Under the pieces are notes generated by a model. It was given only the letters and a program-made list of their open reading frames with translations. It was not told the DNA's origin and made no database searches. A stretch of 64,000 nt of DNA from Sporosarcina sp. BP05 (GTDB lineage Bacteria > Bacillota > Bacilli > Bacillales_A > Planococcaceae), in contig NZ_JACFTD010000003.1 in NCBI RefSeq assembly GCF_014282005.1, positions 186,001-250,000 on the forward strand. Reading direction: 5' to 3'. Position numbers and translations under genes: made by a program. How positions within the stretch are numbered: position 1 is the stretch's first letter; every line of letters starts with the position of its first letter. Shown in pieces: positions 56,339-64,000 of the stretch.

Positions 56339-57301
56339 ATGGTGATGGTAGAGATGGATAATACGAAAATGGTAGAAGGATTGAAAGGGAGAGACTTACT
56401 AACATTGCTTGATTATACACATGAAGAGGTCTCGTATTTATTGCATAAAGCAGATGCCATGAAAAAAGATATGGCCGCTGGGAAGATGCCGAATTTATTG
56501 GCTGGAAAAACACTGGGGATGATTTTTGAGAAGCATTCAACGCGCACACGTATTTCATTCGAAGTGGGTATGATCCAACTTGGTGGGCATGCAATGTTCA
56601 TGAATGCACGTGACTTGCAAATCGGCCGTGGGGAATCCGTTTATGACACTGGTCATGTATTGTCTGAGTACTTAGATGGCGTTATGATTCGTGCGAACTC
56701 ACATGAAATGGTGAAGGAACTGGCACAACATACTTCGGTTCCAATCATCAATGGCTTGACGGATATCTTCCATCCGTGTCAGGCACTAGCGGACTTGCTG
56801 ACGGTTTTGGAAGTGAAAGGCTCTTTAGCGGGAATGAAGTTAGCGTATGTAGGTGACGGCAATAATGTAGCGCATTCACTTGTCATTGCCGCAGCACATA
56901 TGGGGATGCACGTGGCTGTCGCAACGCCAAAAGGGTTTGAATACAATCCCAACCTCTTAGTGAAAGCGAAAGCCATAGCTGTTAAAAATGGCGGCAGTGT
57001 ATTTGAAACAACGGACCCAGTGGAGGCTGTTGCTGGGGCTGATGTCGTTTATACAGATGTCTGGACGAGTATGGGCCAGGAAGAAGAAGCGGAGGCACGT
57101 CTAGAGGCATTTAAAGCGTTCCAAATTAACGATGGATTGGTTGCTCATGCGAAAAAAGATTATATGTTCTTACACTGCTTGCCTGCACACCGTGAAGAAG
57201 AAGTTGCGACGTCTGTTATAGATGGCCCGAATTCGTATGTTTTCCAGCAAGCAGGGAATCGACTGCATGCGCAAAAAGCAGTACTTGCTTCGTTGTTGTA
57301 A
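56339..57301 (+). CDS. argF: Ornithine carbamoyltransferase
   Basis: 320 aa. Makes citrulline from ornithine and carbamoyl phosphate. Carbamoyl phosphate loop STRTR (EKHSTRTRISFE), HPCQ (FHPCQALADL) and active-site HCLP (FLHCLPAHR) are present. It stands alone under a strong promoter with no other arg gene nearby; anabolic versus catabolic use cannot be settled. GGGG is 8 bases before the ATG; a second ATG at 56345 is possible. Confidence 0.95.
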   Translation: MVMVEMDNTKMVEGLKGRDLLTLLDYTHEEVSYLLHKADAMKKDMAAGKMPNLLAGKTLGMIFEKHSTRTRISFEVGMIQLGGHAMFMNARDLQIGRGESVYDTGHVLSEYLDGVMIRANSHEMVKELAQHTSVPIINGLTDIFHPCQALADLLTVLEVKGSLAGMKLAYVGDGNNVAHSLVIAAAHMGMHVAVATPKGFEYNPNLLVKAKAIAVKNGGSVFETTDPVEAVAGADVVYTDVWTSMGQEEEAEARLEAFKAFQINDGLVAHAKKDYMFLHCLPAHREEEVATSVIDGPNSYVFQQAGNRLHAQKAVLASLL

Positions 57302-57316
57302 TAAAATAGGTTAACG

Positions 57317-57346
57317 AGTCCAGGTTTTAATACCTGGGCTTTTTTT
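57317..57346 (+). terminator. Terminator of argF
   Basis: AGTCCAGGT/ACCTGGGCT hairpin followed by seven T. Confidence 0.9.
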
Positions 57347-57352
57347 GTACAT

Positions 57353-57395
57353 TAAACTTAACCGAATGGTAATACCGTATTCTATGTTAAGTTTA
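57353..57395. promoter_or_regulatory. Palindrome upstream of the multidrug-export-like gene
   Basis: TAAACTTAAC (57353-57362) and GTTAAGTTTA (57386-57395) form a perfect 10-bp inverted repeat around a 23-base centre that itself contains GGTAATACC. TATACA follows as a possible -10. A regulator-binding region is the simplest reading. Confidence 0.45.
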
Positions 57396-57431
57396 GTATA
57401 CAGTTAAAAACTATGTATCGGAGGATGAATA

Positions 57432-57878
57432 ATGTTTGAATACTTCTTAGTGTTTCTAGGTGCAGCTATTCCGTGGTTAGAAATCGCACTTGTCATCCCG
57501 CTGGGCATCATTAGCGGGCTGTCCCCAGTTTGGGTCATGATCCTTGCATTTGTTGGAAACATGCTTACGGTACTTTTCCTCATTTTTGCCTTCCAAAAAG
57601 TGAAGGCATGGATGGAGTCGCGGAAAAAGAAGGACGGCAAAGGGGATTCGAAGCGGACAGAACGGGGCAAACGAATTTGGAATAAATACGGTATGCCAGG
57701 ACTTGCATTACTCGGTCCAATAGTGATAGGGACTCATATCGCGGCATTCATCGGGTTGCTTTTCGGGGCTAGTAAAGTGAATACAACAATTTGGATGACG
57801 ATTAGCATTGCAATATGGACACTCGTATTTGGTATCGCAACAGCAATGGGCTTTGATTTCTTTGTGAAAAATGCATAA
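57432..57878 (+). CDS. Small multidrug export family membrane protein (COG2426)
   Basis: 148 aa with four hydrophobic segments and a charged cytosolic loop in the middle (VKAWMESRKKKDGKGDSKRTERGKRIWNKYG). PWLEIALVIPLGIISGLSP and GLALLGPIVIGTHIAAFIGLLFGA match the PF06695 family. The drug-export name rests on weak family evidence; function is effectively unknown. Confidence 0.82.
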   Translation: MFEYFLVFLGAAIPWLEIALVIPLGIISGLSPVWVMILAFVGNMLTVLFLIFAFQKVKAWMESRKKKDGKGDSKRTERGKRIWNKYGMPGLALLGPIVIGTHIAAFIGLLFGASKVNTTIWMTISIAIWTLVFGIATAMGFDFFVKNA

Positions 57879-57891
57879 TCTTAAAAATACA

Positions 57892-57918
57892 AAAGCCGCT
57901 CAACTGATGAGCGGCTTT
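57892..57918. terminator. Terminator after the multidrug-export-like gene
   Basis: Perfect AAAGCCGCTCA/TGAGCGGCTTT stem with a 5-base loop; a second GAACAAAC/GTTTGTTC repeat lies nearer the sspI end. Confidence 0.8.
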
Positions 57919-57987
57919 ACGTTTATCCAAAAACTGTTGTCGTTGCATGAACAAACGGGAAAGATCAAACATTTGCGTTTGTTCGAT

Positions 57988-58200
57988 TTAGCTGGCTGCA
58001 AATACTGTTGCCAGTTCGCCTGCCATTTTAGACTTTTCCTGTTCGCCTGCATGGTTCCACAGCTTTTCGAAAAACACCCCTAGTCCAGGTAACAGGTGCT
58101 CTTCACCTCGCTTAATGGCATCTTCCACAACGTTACGGATATCTTCCGCTGTATTATTCGTCATGTTTGCCGAAATGGCATCTCTAATTTGAAAATCCAT
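57988..58200 (-). CDS. sspI: Small acid-soluble spore protein SspI
   Basis: 70 aa; MDFQIRDAISANM...EDAIKRGEEHLLPGLGVFFEKLWNHAGEQEK is the SspI pattern. Minor SASP made in the forespore. A GGGAGGT ribosome site precedes the ATG. Position next to the TrmH-type gene and pheST matches B. subtilis. It is firm evidence that the organism forms endospores. Confidence 0.95.
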   Translation of the reverse strand: MDFQIRDAISANMTNNTAEDIRNVVEDAIKRGEEHLLPGLGVFFEKLWNHAGEQEKSKMAGELATVFAAS

Positions 58201-58291
58201 TTTATCAACCTCCCACTTTCATTTTGGACACAAATATCGCCAACTATACCGACATTTGATACACTGAAAAGAAAAAGGCGGTAACCTACAT

Positions 58292-59056
58292 ATGAAACGG
58301 ATTGAATCATCACAAAACGCACTCGTGAAACATTGGAAAAAGCTTGTCACAACACGAAAAGAACGCGATCAGTCGAAAGAATTCCTTGTCGAAGGTTTTC
58401 ATCTCGTTGAAGAAGCATTAAAAAGTAACGGGACAATTCTTGCGTTGATCACCCGTGACGGTGTAGAAATACCTCAAGGATGGTCTATAGAAGGGGTAAA
58501 ACTTGTTGAGATAACAGAGGCCATTGCGAAAGAAATTTCGGAGACGGAGCAGTCGCAAGGTATTTATGCACATTGCCGTCAGCCGGAGCACGCCGAAGAA
58601 GATTATTCTTCGTGGAAAAAACTTTTATTAATTGACGCGGTCCAAGATCCCGGTAATGTCGGAACGATGATTCGAACGGCAGATGCCGCTGGAATGGATG
58701 CAGTTATTCTCGGCGTGGGCACGGCTGATTCATATAACCCGAAAACAGTACGTTCTGCGCAAGGCTCTCACTTCAATATCCCAATCGTCAAAGGTGATCT
58801 TATTGAATGGACGGCTAAGGCGAAAGAAGTGGGAATTCAAGTTTTGGGCACCGGATTGAAAAATGCAGTGAATCACTCGGATATCTGGCCACAAGCCGAA
58901 TTTGCATTGATTGTCGGAAATGAAGGAAGCGGCGTCAATCCGGAATTGCTTGAGATGGCGGACAATACAGTCAAGATTCCAATGTACGGCAAAGCGGAAT
59001 CATTAAACGTTGCAGTGGCAACGGGAATCCTGCTATATACGTATTCCAAAATGTGA
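58292..59056 (+). CDS. TrmH/SpoU-family RNA 2'-O-methyltransferase (YsgA-like)
   Basis: 254 aa. N-terminal substrate-binding domain (SKEFLVEGFHLVEEALKS) and SPOUT knot domain with DAVQDPGNVGTMIRTADAAG, ALIVGNEGSGVN and IPMYGKAESLNVAVATGI, the three SpoU motifs. Likely methylates rRNA; the site is unknown. Located before pheS as in B. subtilis ysgA, opposite to sspI. Confidence 0.93.
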   Translation: MKRIESSQNALVKHWKKLVTTRKERDQSKEFLVEGFHLVEEALKSNGTILALITRDGVEIPQGWSIEGVKLVEITEAIAKEISETEQSQGIYAHCRQPEHAEEDYSSWKKLLLIDAVQDPGNVGTMIRTADAAGMDAVILGVGTADSYNPKTVRSAQGSHFNIPIVKGDLIEWTAKAKEVGIQVLGTGLKNAVNHSDIWPQAEFALIVGNEGSGVNPELLEMADNTVKIPMYGKAESLNVAVATGILLYTYSKM

Positions 59057-59070
59057 AAATTAGCATGTTG

Positions 59071-59099
59071 TTGATGAACAAATCATAATCGGGTATACT
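59071..59099 (+). promoter_or_regulatory. Promoter of the pheST T-box transcript
   Basis: TTGATG (59071-59076), 17-base spacer, TATACT (59094-59099). Confidence 0.8.
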
Positions 59100-59105
59100 A
59101 GTCAT

Positions 59106-59367
59106 TATGAACAGAAATGAAAAGCAATGATCGGGAAAAGTAAACAATACATGAGCCGAAAGGGATTCCGCGCCTTGACTGAAAGCGCAGAAGGGTAAAT
59201 GGTTGTCGAAGTTCACCCCGTGAGCTGCCGCCAGGACCAGCGTAAGCTGTAAAGGCGTGCCGGTGCCGGACCGTTATTCCGATTTGAGTGATCATATCTT
59301 CGGGTATGATAATCAGGGTGGTACCGCGAAATCGTCCTCGTCCCTTTTATAAGGGGCGGGGTTTTTA
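59106..59367 (+). promoter_or_regulatory. T-box leader, phenylalanine-specific
   Basis: T-box sequence AGGGTGGTACCGCG at 59315-59328 and a probable TTC (Phe) specifier followed by A at 59213-59215. The terminator has an 11-bp stem (59336-59346 with 59351-59361) and a T run. It senses uncharged tRNA-Phe and controls pheS-pheT. Confidence 0.93.
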
Positions 59368-59426
59368 TTGTCTAGGCGTCTAATCAGGCGTCCAGCACTT
59401 TTGTTTATTTTGAAAGGAGAATTGAC

Positions 59427-60464
59427 ATGGAAGCACAATTAGAACTGTTGAAAGTAGAGGCGCTTGCAAAAATTGAAGCAGCTTCAGATGTAAAATCATT
59501 GAATGACGTCCGTGTTGCCTATTTAGGAAAAAAGGGCCCAATTACGGATCTTTTGAAAGGTATGGGGAAACTTCCTGCTGAAGAACGACCTAAGATAGGG
59601 GCACTCGTTAACGTCATCCGTGAATCTGTAACAGAAATTTTGGAAGACCGTATGGCAAAACTTGAGGAATTGGCCATCAACGAGCAGCTTGAAAAAGAAT
59701 CGATTGACGTGACACTGCCTGGACGTCCAGCACGTACAGGGAATCACCATCCACTCACACGTGTTGTAGAGGAAATCGAAGACTTCTTCATCAGCATGGG
59801 GTATGAAATCGCTGAAGGGCCTGAAGTTGAGAAAGACTATTACAACTTTGAGGCGTTGAACTTGCCTAAAGGTCATCCAGCACGTGATATGCAAGACTCG
59901 TTCTACATATCCGAAGATATTCTTCTTCGTACACATACATCGCCAGTTCAAGCACGGACGATGGAAGCGAAAGGCGGCGCGCCGATTAAGATTATTTGCC
60001 CAGGTAAAGTGTACCGCCGTGATAGTGATGATGCGACGCATTCTCATCAGTTCACGCAAATTGAAGGTCTTGTTATTGGTGAAGATATCCGAATGAGCGA
60101 CTTGAAAGGGACACTTTCTTTATTCGCGAAAAAAATGTTTGGCGATGAGCGTGAAATTCGTCTGCGTCCGAGTTTCTTCCCATTCACGGAACCATCTGTT
60201 GAAATGGATATTTCATGCTTCAAATGTGGCGGAGATGGCTGTAACGTTTGTAAAAAAACGGGTTGGATTGAAATTTTGGGTGCCGGAATGGTACACCCGA
60301 ATGTGCTGAAAATGGCTGGTTATGACCCCGCTGTCGTATCAGGTTTCGCTTTCGGTATGGGACCTGAACGAATTGCAATGTTGAAATATGGTGTGGAAGA
60401 TATTCGTCATTTCTATACGAATGACGTGCGGTTTGTATCGCAATTCCACCGGACGGAAGCCTAA
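59427..60464 (+). CDS. pheS: Phenylalanyl-tRNA synthetase alpha subunit
   Basis: 345 aa catalytic subunit. N-terminal coiled coil (residues ~1-85), then class II core: [26 protein letters not shown], the [19 protein letters not shown] motif 2 region and [17 protein letters not shown] motif 3. AAAGGAG lies upstream of the ATG. Followed after 12 bases by pheT. Confidence 0.98.
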   Translation: MEAQLELLKVEALAKIEAASDVKSLNDVRVAYLGKKGPITDLLKGMGKLPAEERPKIGALVNVIRESVTEILEDRMAKLEELAINEQLEKESIDVTLPGRPARTGNHHPLTRVVEEIEDFFISMGYEIAEGPEVEKDYYNFEALNLPKGHPARDMQDSFYISEDILLRTHTSPVQARTMEAKGGAPIKIICPGKVYRRDSDDATHSHQFTQIEGLVIGEDIRMSDLKGTLSLFAKKMFGDEREIRLRPSFFPFTEPSVEMDISCFKCGGDGCNVCKKTGWIEILGAGMVHPNVLKMAGYDPAVVSGFAFGMGPERIAMLKYGVEDIRHFYTNDVRFVSQFHRTEA

Positions 60465-60476
60465 GGAGGAATTGAT

Positions 60477-62888
60477 ATGTTAGTATCTACAAAATGGTTG
60501 AGTGAGTATGTAAATATAGAGGGTATTGCTGTTGCAGATCTTGCGGAGAAAATTACACGTTCTGGGATTGAAGTTGATTCCATAATTGACCGTTCACATG
60601 ACATGACAAATGTAGTTGTGGGCTATGTGGTGGAATGTGTCAAACATCCGGAAGCGGATAAGTTGAACATTTGCCAAGTGGACGTTGGAGAAGAAACCAC
60701 ACAAATTATTTGTGGTGCATCAAACGTTGCAGCAGGGCAGAAAGTCATCGTTGCACGTCCGGGCGCAGTGCTACCAGGCGGCATGAAAATTAAAAAAGCA
60801 AAACTACGCGGTGAAGAATCGAACGGAATGATTTGTTCACTTCAAGAACTTGCGATTGAAGGAAAGCTCGTACCGAAAGCCTATGCAGAAGGAATCTACG
60901 TTCTTCCTGAATCTGCTGTACCTGGTTCAGACGCACTTCCATTGCTTGGTCTTGATGATCAAGTGCTTGAATTCGATTTAACGCCAAACCGTTCAGACGC
61001 ACTTAGTATGATAGGGGTTGCGTATGAAGTTGGTGCGATTTTATCACAAGGCATTCAGCTCCCTGAAATTACCTACACGGCTTCAAATGAAAAAGCAGAA
61101 GATATGCTGAAACTGCGCATCGATGCGAAAGAAGACAATCCGATGTACGTAGCGAAAGTCGTGAAAAACGTTAAAGTTGAAGCTTCGCCGTTATGGCTTC
61201 AAAACCGTTTGATGGCTGCTGGCGTACGTCCACACAACAACGTTGTCGATATCACAAACTTTGTGTTGATGGAATACGGCCAGCCACTTCATGCATTTGA
61301 CTATGACCGTCTTGAAACAGGTGAAATCGCTGTCCGACTTGCAGAACAAGGTGAAAAAATCACGACATTGGATGATGCTGAACGGACGCTTGAAGCGCAT
61401 CAACTTGTCATTACAAACGGTAAAGAACCTGTAGCGATTGCTGGCGTAATGGGTGGATTAAATACGGAAGTACATGATGGAACGACTACAGTTGTCATCG
61501 AATCAGCTTACTTCGCACCAGGATCTGTCCGCCGCACATCCAGAGAGCTTGGACTGCGTAGTGATGCGAGTACACGCTTTGAAAAAGGAGTCGATCCTAA
61601 TCGGGTCGAAGCAGCAGCAGAACGTGCCGCGCAACTTATGGCTGAAATCGCGGGTGGCGAAGTGCTTGCTGGTTCAGTCATTGTTGATGAACTCGATAAA
61701 ACACCTGTACGCATTACTGTTTCACCGGATTATATCAACAACCGCCTGGGTATGAAGATCCCTCTTGAAGAAATGCTAGCTATTTTAGATGGATTGCAAA
61801 TCCCTACAGAAGCGGTGAACGGAAAACTTATCATTGACGCACCGACACGCAGGCAGGATCTTCGAATCCAAGAAGATATTATCGAAGAGATTGCACGGAT
61901 GTACGGCTACGACTTGATTCCAATGACACTTCCAGTAACTGAATCAACACCGGGTGGATTGTCACCGTACCAGTCGAAACGTCGTACAGTTAGAGCGTTC
62001 CTTGAAGGCGCAGGACTCTACCAGGCACTGACGTATTCATTGACATCTAAGGAACAAGCTCAAAGCTACGCGCTTGAAACAGCACCTGTTACTGAACTTT
62101 TGATGCCTATGAGTGAAGATCGCAGTATCCTTCGTCAAAGCCTTATTCCGCATCTTCTTGAAGCAGCGACATATAACGTTGCACGCCGTATGGAATCTGT
62201 GGCGCTTTATGAAACGGGATCGGTCTTCCTTGGTGAACAGGAAGATGGTCTGCCACAGGAAGTTGAACATGTTGCAGCTGTTATTACTGGCAAATGGGTC
62301 GACCATGCATGGCAAGCCGAAACAAAATCGGTTGACTTTTTCGTACTAAAAGGGATTGTCGAAGGCATGATGGACAGTCTTGGACTTGTTGAAGGTCTGT
62401 CATTCGAACAAACTGTTCTGGATGGGATGCATCCTGGGCGGACAGCAAACATTTTCCAAAACGGCAAACGGATTGGTTTGATTGGACAAATTCACCCGAC
62501 AGAACAGAAAAAACGTGATTTGAAAAACACGTATGTAATGGAAATGAACCTTGCTAAAATCTTGGCGATTGAAACGGATGAATTGCTATACGTTCCGGTT
62601 CCACGATTCCCGTCGAGTTCTAGGGATATCGCGCTTGTCGTATCGAGCGGGACATCAGCAGGAATGCTTAGGGATGTCATCCGAAGTGCTGGCGGCAAGT
62701 TGTTGAAAGATGTTAGATTGTTTGATCTGTACGAAGGGGATAACGTTGAGGAAGGCAAGAAATCACTTGCATTCTCTCTGACATATGCAGACCCTGAGCG
62801 CACATTGACAGACGAAGAAGTCGTCAAAGCGCATGGAAAAGTATTGAATGCATTAACGACTGAAGCAGGAGCATTGCTTCGCGGATAA
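60477..62888 (+). CDS. pheT: Phenylalanyl-tRNA synthetase beta subunit
   Basis: 803 aa. Binds tRNA-Phe and edits misacylated Tyr. Domains in order: EMAP/OB tRNA-binding domain (~40-150, HPEADKLNICQVD), B3/B4 editing domain (~210-400), B5 domain (~405-475) and the C-terminal ferredoxin-fold anticodon domain from about residue 710 (PRFPSSSRDIALVV). Length is usual. AAGGAGG precedes the ATG. Confidence 0.98.
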   Translation: MLVSTKWLSEYVNIEGIAVADLAEKITRSGIEVDSIIDRSHDMTNVVVGYVVECVKHPEADKLNICQVDVGEETTQIICGASNVAAGQKVIVARPGAVLPGGMKIKKAKLRGEESNGMICSLQELAIEGKLVPKAYAEGIYVLPESAVPGSDALPLLGLDDQVLEFDLTPNRSDALSMIGVAYEVGAILSQGIQLPEITYTASNEKAEDMLKLRIDAKEDNPMYVAKVVKNVKVEASPLWLQNRLMAAGVRPHNNVVDITNFVLMEYGQPLHAFDYDRLETGEIAVRLAEQGEKITTLDDAERTLEAHQLVITNGKEPVAIAGVMGGLNTEVHDGTTTVVIESAYFAPGSVRRTSRELGLRSDASTRFEKGVDPNRVEAAAERAAQLMAEIAGGEVLAGSVIVDELDKTPVRITVSPDYINNRLGMKIPLEEMLAILDGLQIPTEAVNGKLIIDAPTRRQDLRIQEDIIEEIARMYGYDLIPMTLPVTESTPGGLSPYQSKRRTVRAFLEGAGLYQALTYSLTSKEQAQSYALETAPVTELLMPMSEDRSILRQSLIPHLLEAATYNVARRMESVALYETGSVFLGEQEDGLPQEVEHVAAVITGKWVDHAWQAETKSVDFFVLKGIVEGMMDSLGLVEGLSFEQTVLDGMHPGRTANIFQNGKRIGLIGQIHPTEQKKRDLKNTYVMEMNLAKILAIETDELLYVPVPRFPSSSRDIALVVSSGTSAGMLRDVIRSAGGKLLKDVRLFDLYEGDNVEEGKKSLAFSLTYADPERTLTDEEVVKAHGKVLNALTTEAGALLRG

Positions 62889-62939
62889 ATTCAAAAAGCC
62901 GCACACGGAGTTTCGATTCCGTGTGCGGCTTTTTGAATT
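62889..62939. terminator. Terminator of pheST
   Basis: Long perfect stem AAAAAGCCGCACACGGA with its complement, followed by T5. Confidence 0.95.
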
Positions 62940-62973
62940 AAATAGGGTGATTCGTTATATAATTTCCGCGAAG

Positions 62974-63454
62974 AGTTGCAGTTAGAATCTCGAAGTTGCA
63001 ATTAGAAACAAAAAGTTACAATTAAAAATGTAAATTTGCAATTAGAACTCCAGAGTTTCAATTACAGTGATCCCTTGGCATTCTTTGCTTAGATTTTCGC
63101 AGAGTACGCGAAAATCACGCAGAAACCGGACTCTTCGTTGTCCGGTTTTGCAATTAGAGATGTGAAGTTACAATTAGAACTCTAGAGTTTCAATTACTGT
63201 GATCCCCCGGCATTCTTTGCTTAGATTTTCGCAGAGTACGCGAAAATCACGCAGAAACCGGACTCTTCGTTGTCCGGTTTTGCAATTAGAAATGTGAAGT
63301 TACAATTAGAACTCTAGAGTTTCAATTACTGTGATCCCCCGGTACTCTTTGCTTAGACTTTCGCACAGATGCAAAGTTGAGATTGAGATACGAAAGTAGC
63401 TATTACATTTTAAAAGTTGGTATTAGAATTCGGATGTTGTGATTACACTTCGAA
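62974..63454. repeat. 20-bp-period array with 132-bp super-repeat
   Basis: Units resembling AGTTGCAATTAGAANTNNGA run in steps of exactly 20 bases: five at 62974-63073, three at 63146-63205, three at 63278-63337 and four degenerate ones at 63375-63454. The stretches between blocks are 72-base copies that hold two perfect hairpins (GATTTTCGC/GCGAAAATC, e.g. 63092-63116, and AAACCGGAC/GTCCGGTTT, e.g. 63123-63148). Together they give a 132-bp tandem repeat (starts about 63041, 63173, 63305). No gene lies in this ~520-base gap. Confidence 0.85.
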
Positions 63455-63457
63455 AAA

Positions 63458-64000
63458 TCAACTTCTTTTCCTTATCGCAATAGCCTTTGCTTTCCCCGCA
63501 TTCGCAAAATGCCATTTCGTCAAAGACTTCAACTTTTCTTCACCGCTTTTCAACAAAATCCTGGCAGCTACTTCATCCACTTTGGGTCCCGCGCCTTTCG
63601 GCAGTGTCATACCTGCTATCTCACTCAACTTATCCATTTCTTCTAAAAACGCAACACGTGCAATAATTGACGCAGCTGCAACAGACATATGAAGTCCTTC
63701 CGCTTTCGTCGAAAACAGCACATTCTCACGCACAATTTCAGACTCCGCTTTGATGTGATTATAATAAATGCCGCGTTCTGCAAATTGGTCAATCAAAATA
63801 TAATCGGGTTTCTCTCCGTCCATTTTCCGGAGTACATGCTTAAGTGCTTGATTATGAAGGAGAGCCTTAATCTTTCCTTGAGACCAGCCGCTAGCTTGTA
63901 CTTCATTGTATTTCTCGTTTTCAAGCGTCAGCACACTATAAATGAGTGCCTCCTGTAAATCAGGTGCGATTTTTCGCATGAGGTCATCTGTTAGCATTTT
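63458..64000 (-). CDS. rnhC: Ribonuclease HIII, C-terminal part (5' end outside window)
   Basis: The frame is open to the window edge; about 181 C-terminal residues of a protein usually ~310 aa. It degrades the RNA strand of RNA-DNA hybrids. Visible motifs are KMLTDDLMRKIAPDL, DYILIDQFAERGIYY (catalytic Asp) and AAASIIARVAFLEEMDKLSE. Located downstream of pheT in opposite orientation, as in B. subtilis. Confidence 0.95.
   Translation of the reverse strand, partial: KMLTDDLMRKIAPDLQEALIYSVLTLENEKYNEVQASGWSQGKIKALLHNQALKHVLRKMDGEKPDYILIDQFAERGIYYNHIKAESEIVRENVLFSTKAEGLHMSVAAASIIARVAFLEEMDKLSEIAGMTLPKGAGPKVDEVAARILLKSGEEKLKSLTKWHFANAGKAKAIAIRKRS

Noticed and set aside
58201..58291. SigF/SigG promoter for sspI
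   Set aside because: A TGTATC...CGATATT pair is present at plausible spacing but matches the forespore consensus too weakly to list as a site.
62974..63454. CRISPR array
   Set aside because: The 20-base units abut each other without unique spacers, the units are degenerate, and the longer modules are repeated entirely; there are no cas genes nearby.

Overview
The window reads as chromosome of a low-GC, endospore-forming Bacillales bacterium of the Planococcaceae type, with Sporosarcina my best guess. Evidence: the polA-mutM-coaE-gapB-nrdR-dnaB-dnaI and thrS-infC-rpmI-rplT-ysdA-ysdB blocks follow the Bacillus subtilis order. Sporulation genes are present (prkA-yhbH-spoVR, sspI). A meso-diaminopimelate dehydrogenase is present, as is known from Lysinibacillus/Sporosarcina-like bacteria. 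Relative to B. subtilis, ytaF and speD are missing around coaE-gapB, and about 8 kb of accessory genes separates dnaI from thrS.

Layout. 1-7.4 kb: replication and repair core (polA 3' part, mutM, coaE, gapB with a CcpN-type operator, nrdR, dnaB, dnaI). 7.4-15 kb: accessory block with a small N/Q/K-rich protein, the tail of a dead phosphoesterase gene, a dienelactone-hydrolase-like protein, endonuclease V, a YlxY-like deacetylase, a DUF2935 protein and a Fur-controlled ferric-iron ABC transporter. 15-20 kb: T-box-thrS, L20-leader-infC (AUU start)-rpmI-rplT, ysdA, ysdB (SigW promoter). 20-35 kb: dUTPase, regulator plus phosphoesterase, Na+/alanine symporter, quinone-oxidoreductase-like protein, fhs, pepF-like peptidase, Ca2+ P-ATPase, ferredoxin-NADP reductase, DUF1648 protein with GntR regulator. 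36-50 kb: PdaC-like deacetylase (ECF promoter), trhO, an XRE/membrane-protein cassette with a decayed paralogue, DUF368/PopT, prkA-yhbH-spoVR, a PAS histidine kinase and recQ. 50-57 kb: queuosine genes with a preQ1-I riboswitch, an MFS transporter, an unknown protein with ddh, ysdC, argF. 57-64 kb: small multidrug exporter-like gene, sspI, TrmH-type methylase, T-box-pheST, a repeat array and rnhC (cut by the window end).

The most unusual content is non-coding. Two copies of a roughly 700-bp element without a credible gene (22129-22852 and 35285-35982, opposite orientations) share ends beginning CACGTNTGT...TTAAC. They align along their length, contain several matching hairpins, and each is bounded by its own perfect 9-bp direct duplication (AGAATCTAT and ATAATTAAA). 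They look like a non-autonomous transposable element that may also encode a structured RNA. A second unusual locus lies between pheT and rnhC: a degenerate 20-bp-period array organised into a 132-bp super-repeat carrying two perfect hairpins. Two further folded intergenic elements lie at 15047-15205 and 37780-37935; the second seems to supply the -35 box of trhO.

Regulation visible in the sequence includes T-boxes (Thr, Phe), an L20-type leader with AUU-initiated infC, a preQ1-I aptamer whose expression hairpin contains the queF ribosome-binding site, a Fur box, SigW/ECF promoters, a SigE-like promoter before prkA, and palindromic candidate operators for small regulators. All calls come from reading the sequence; no database search was made.
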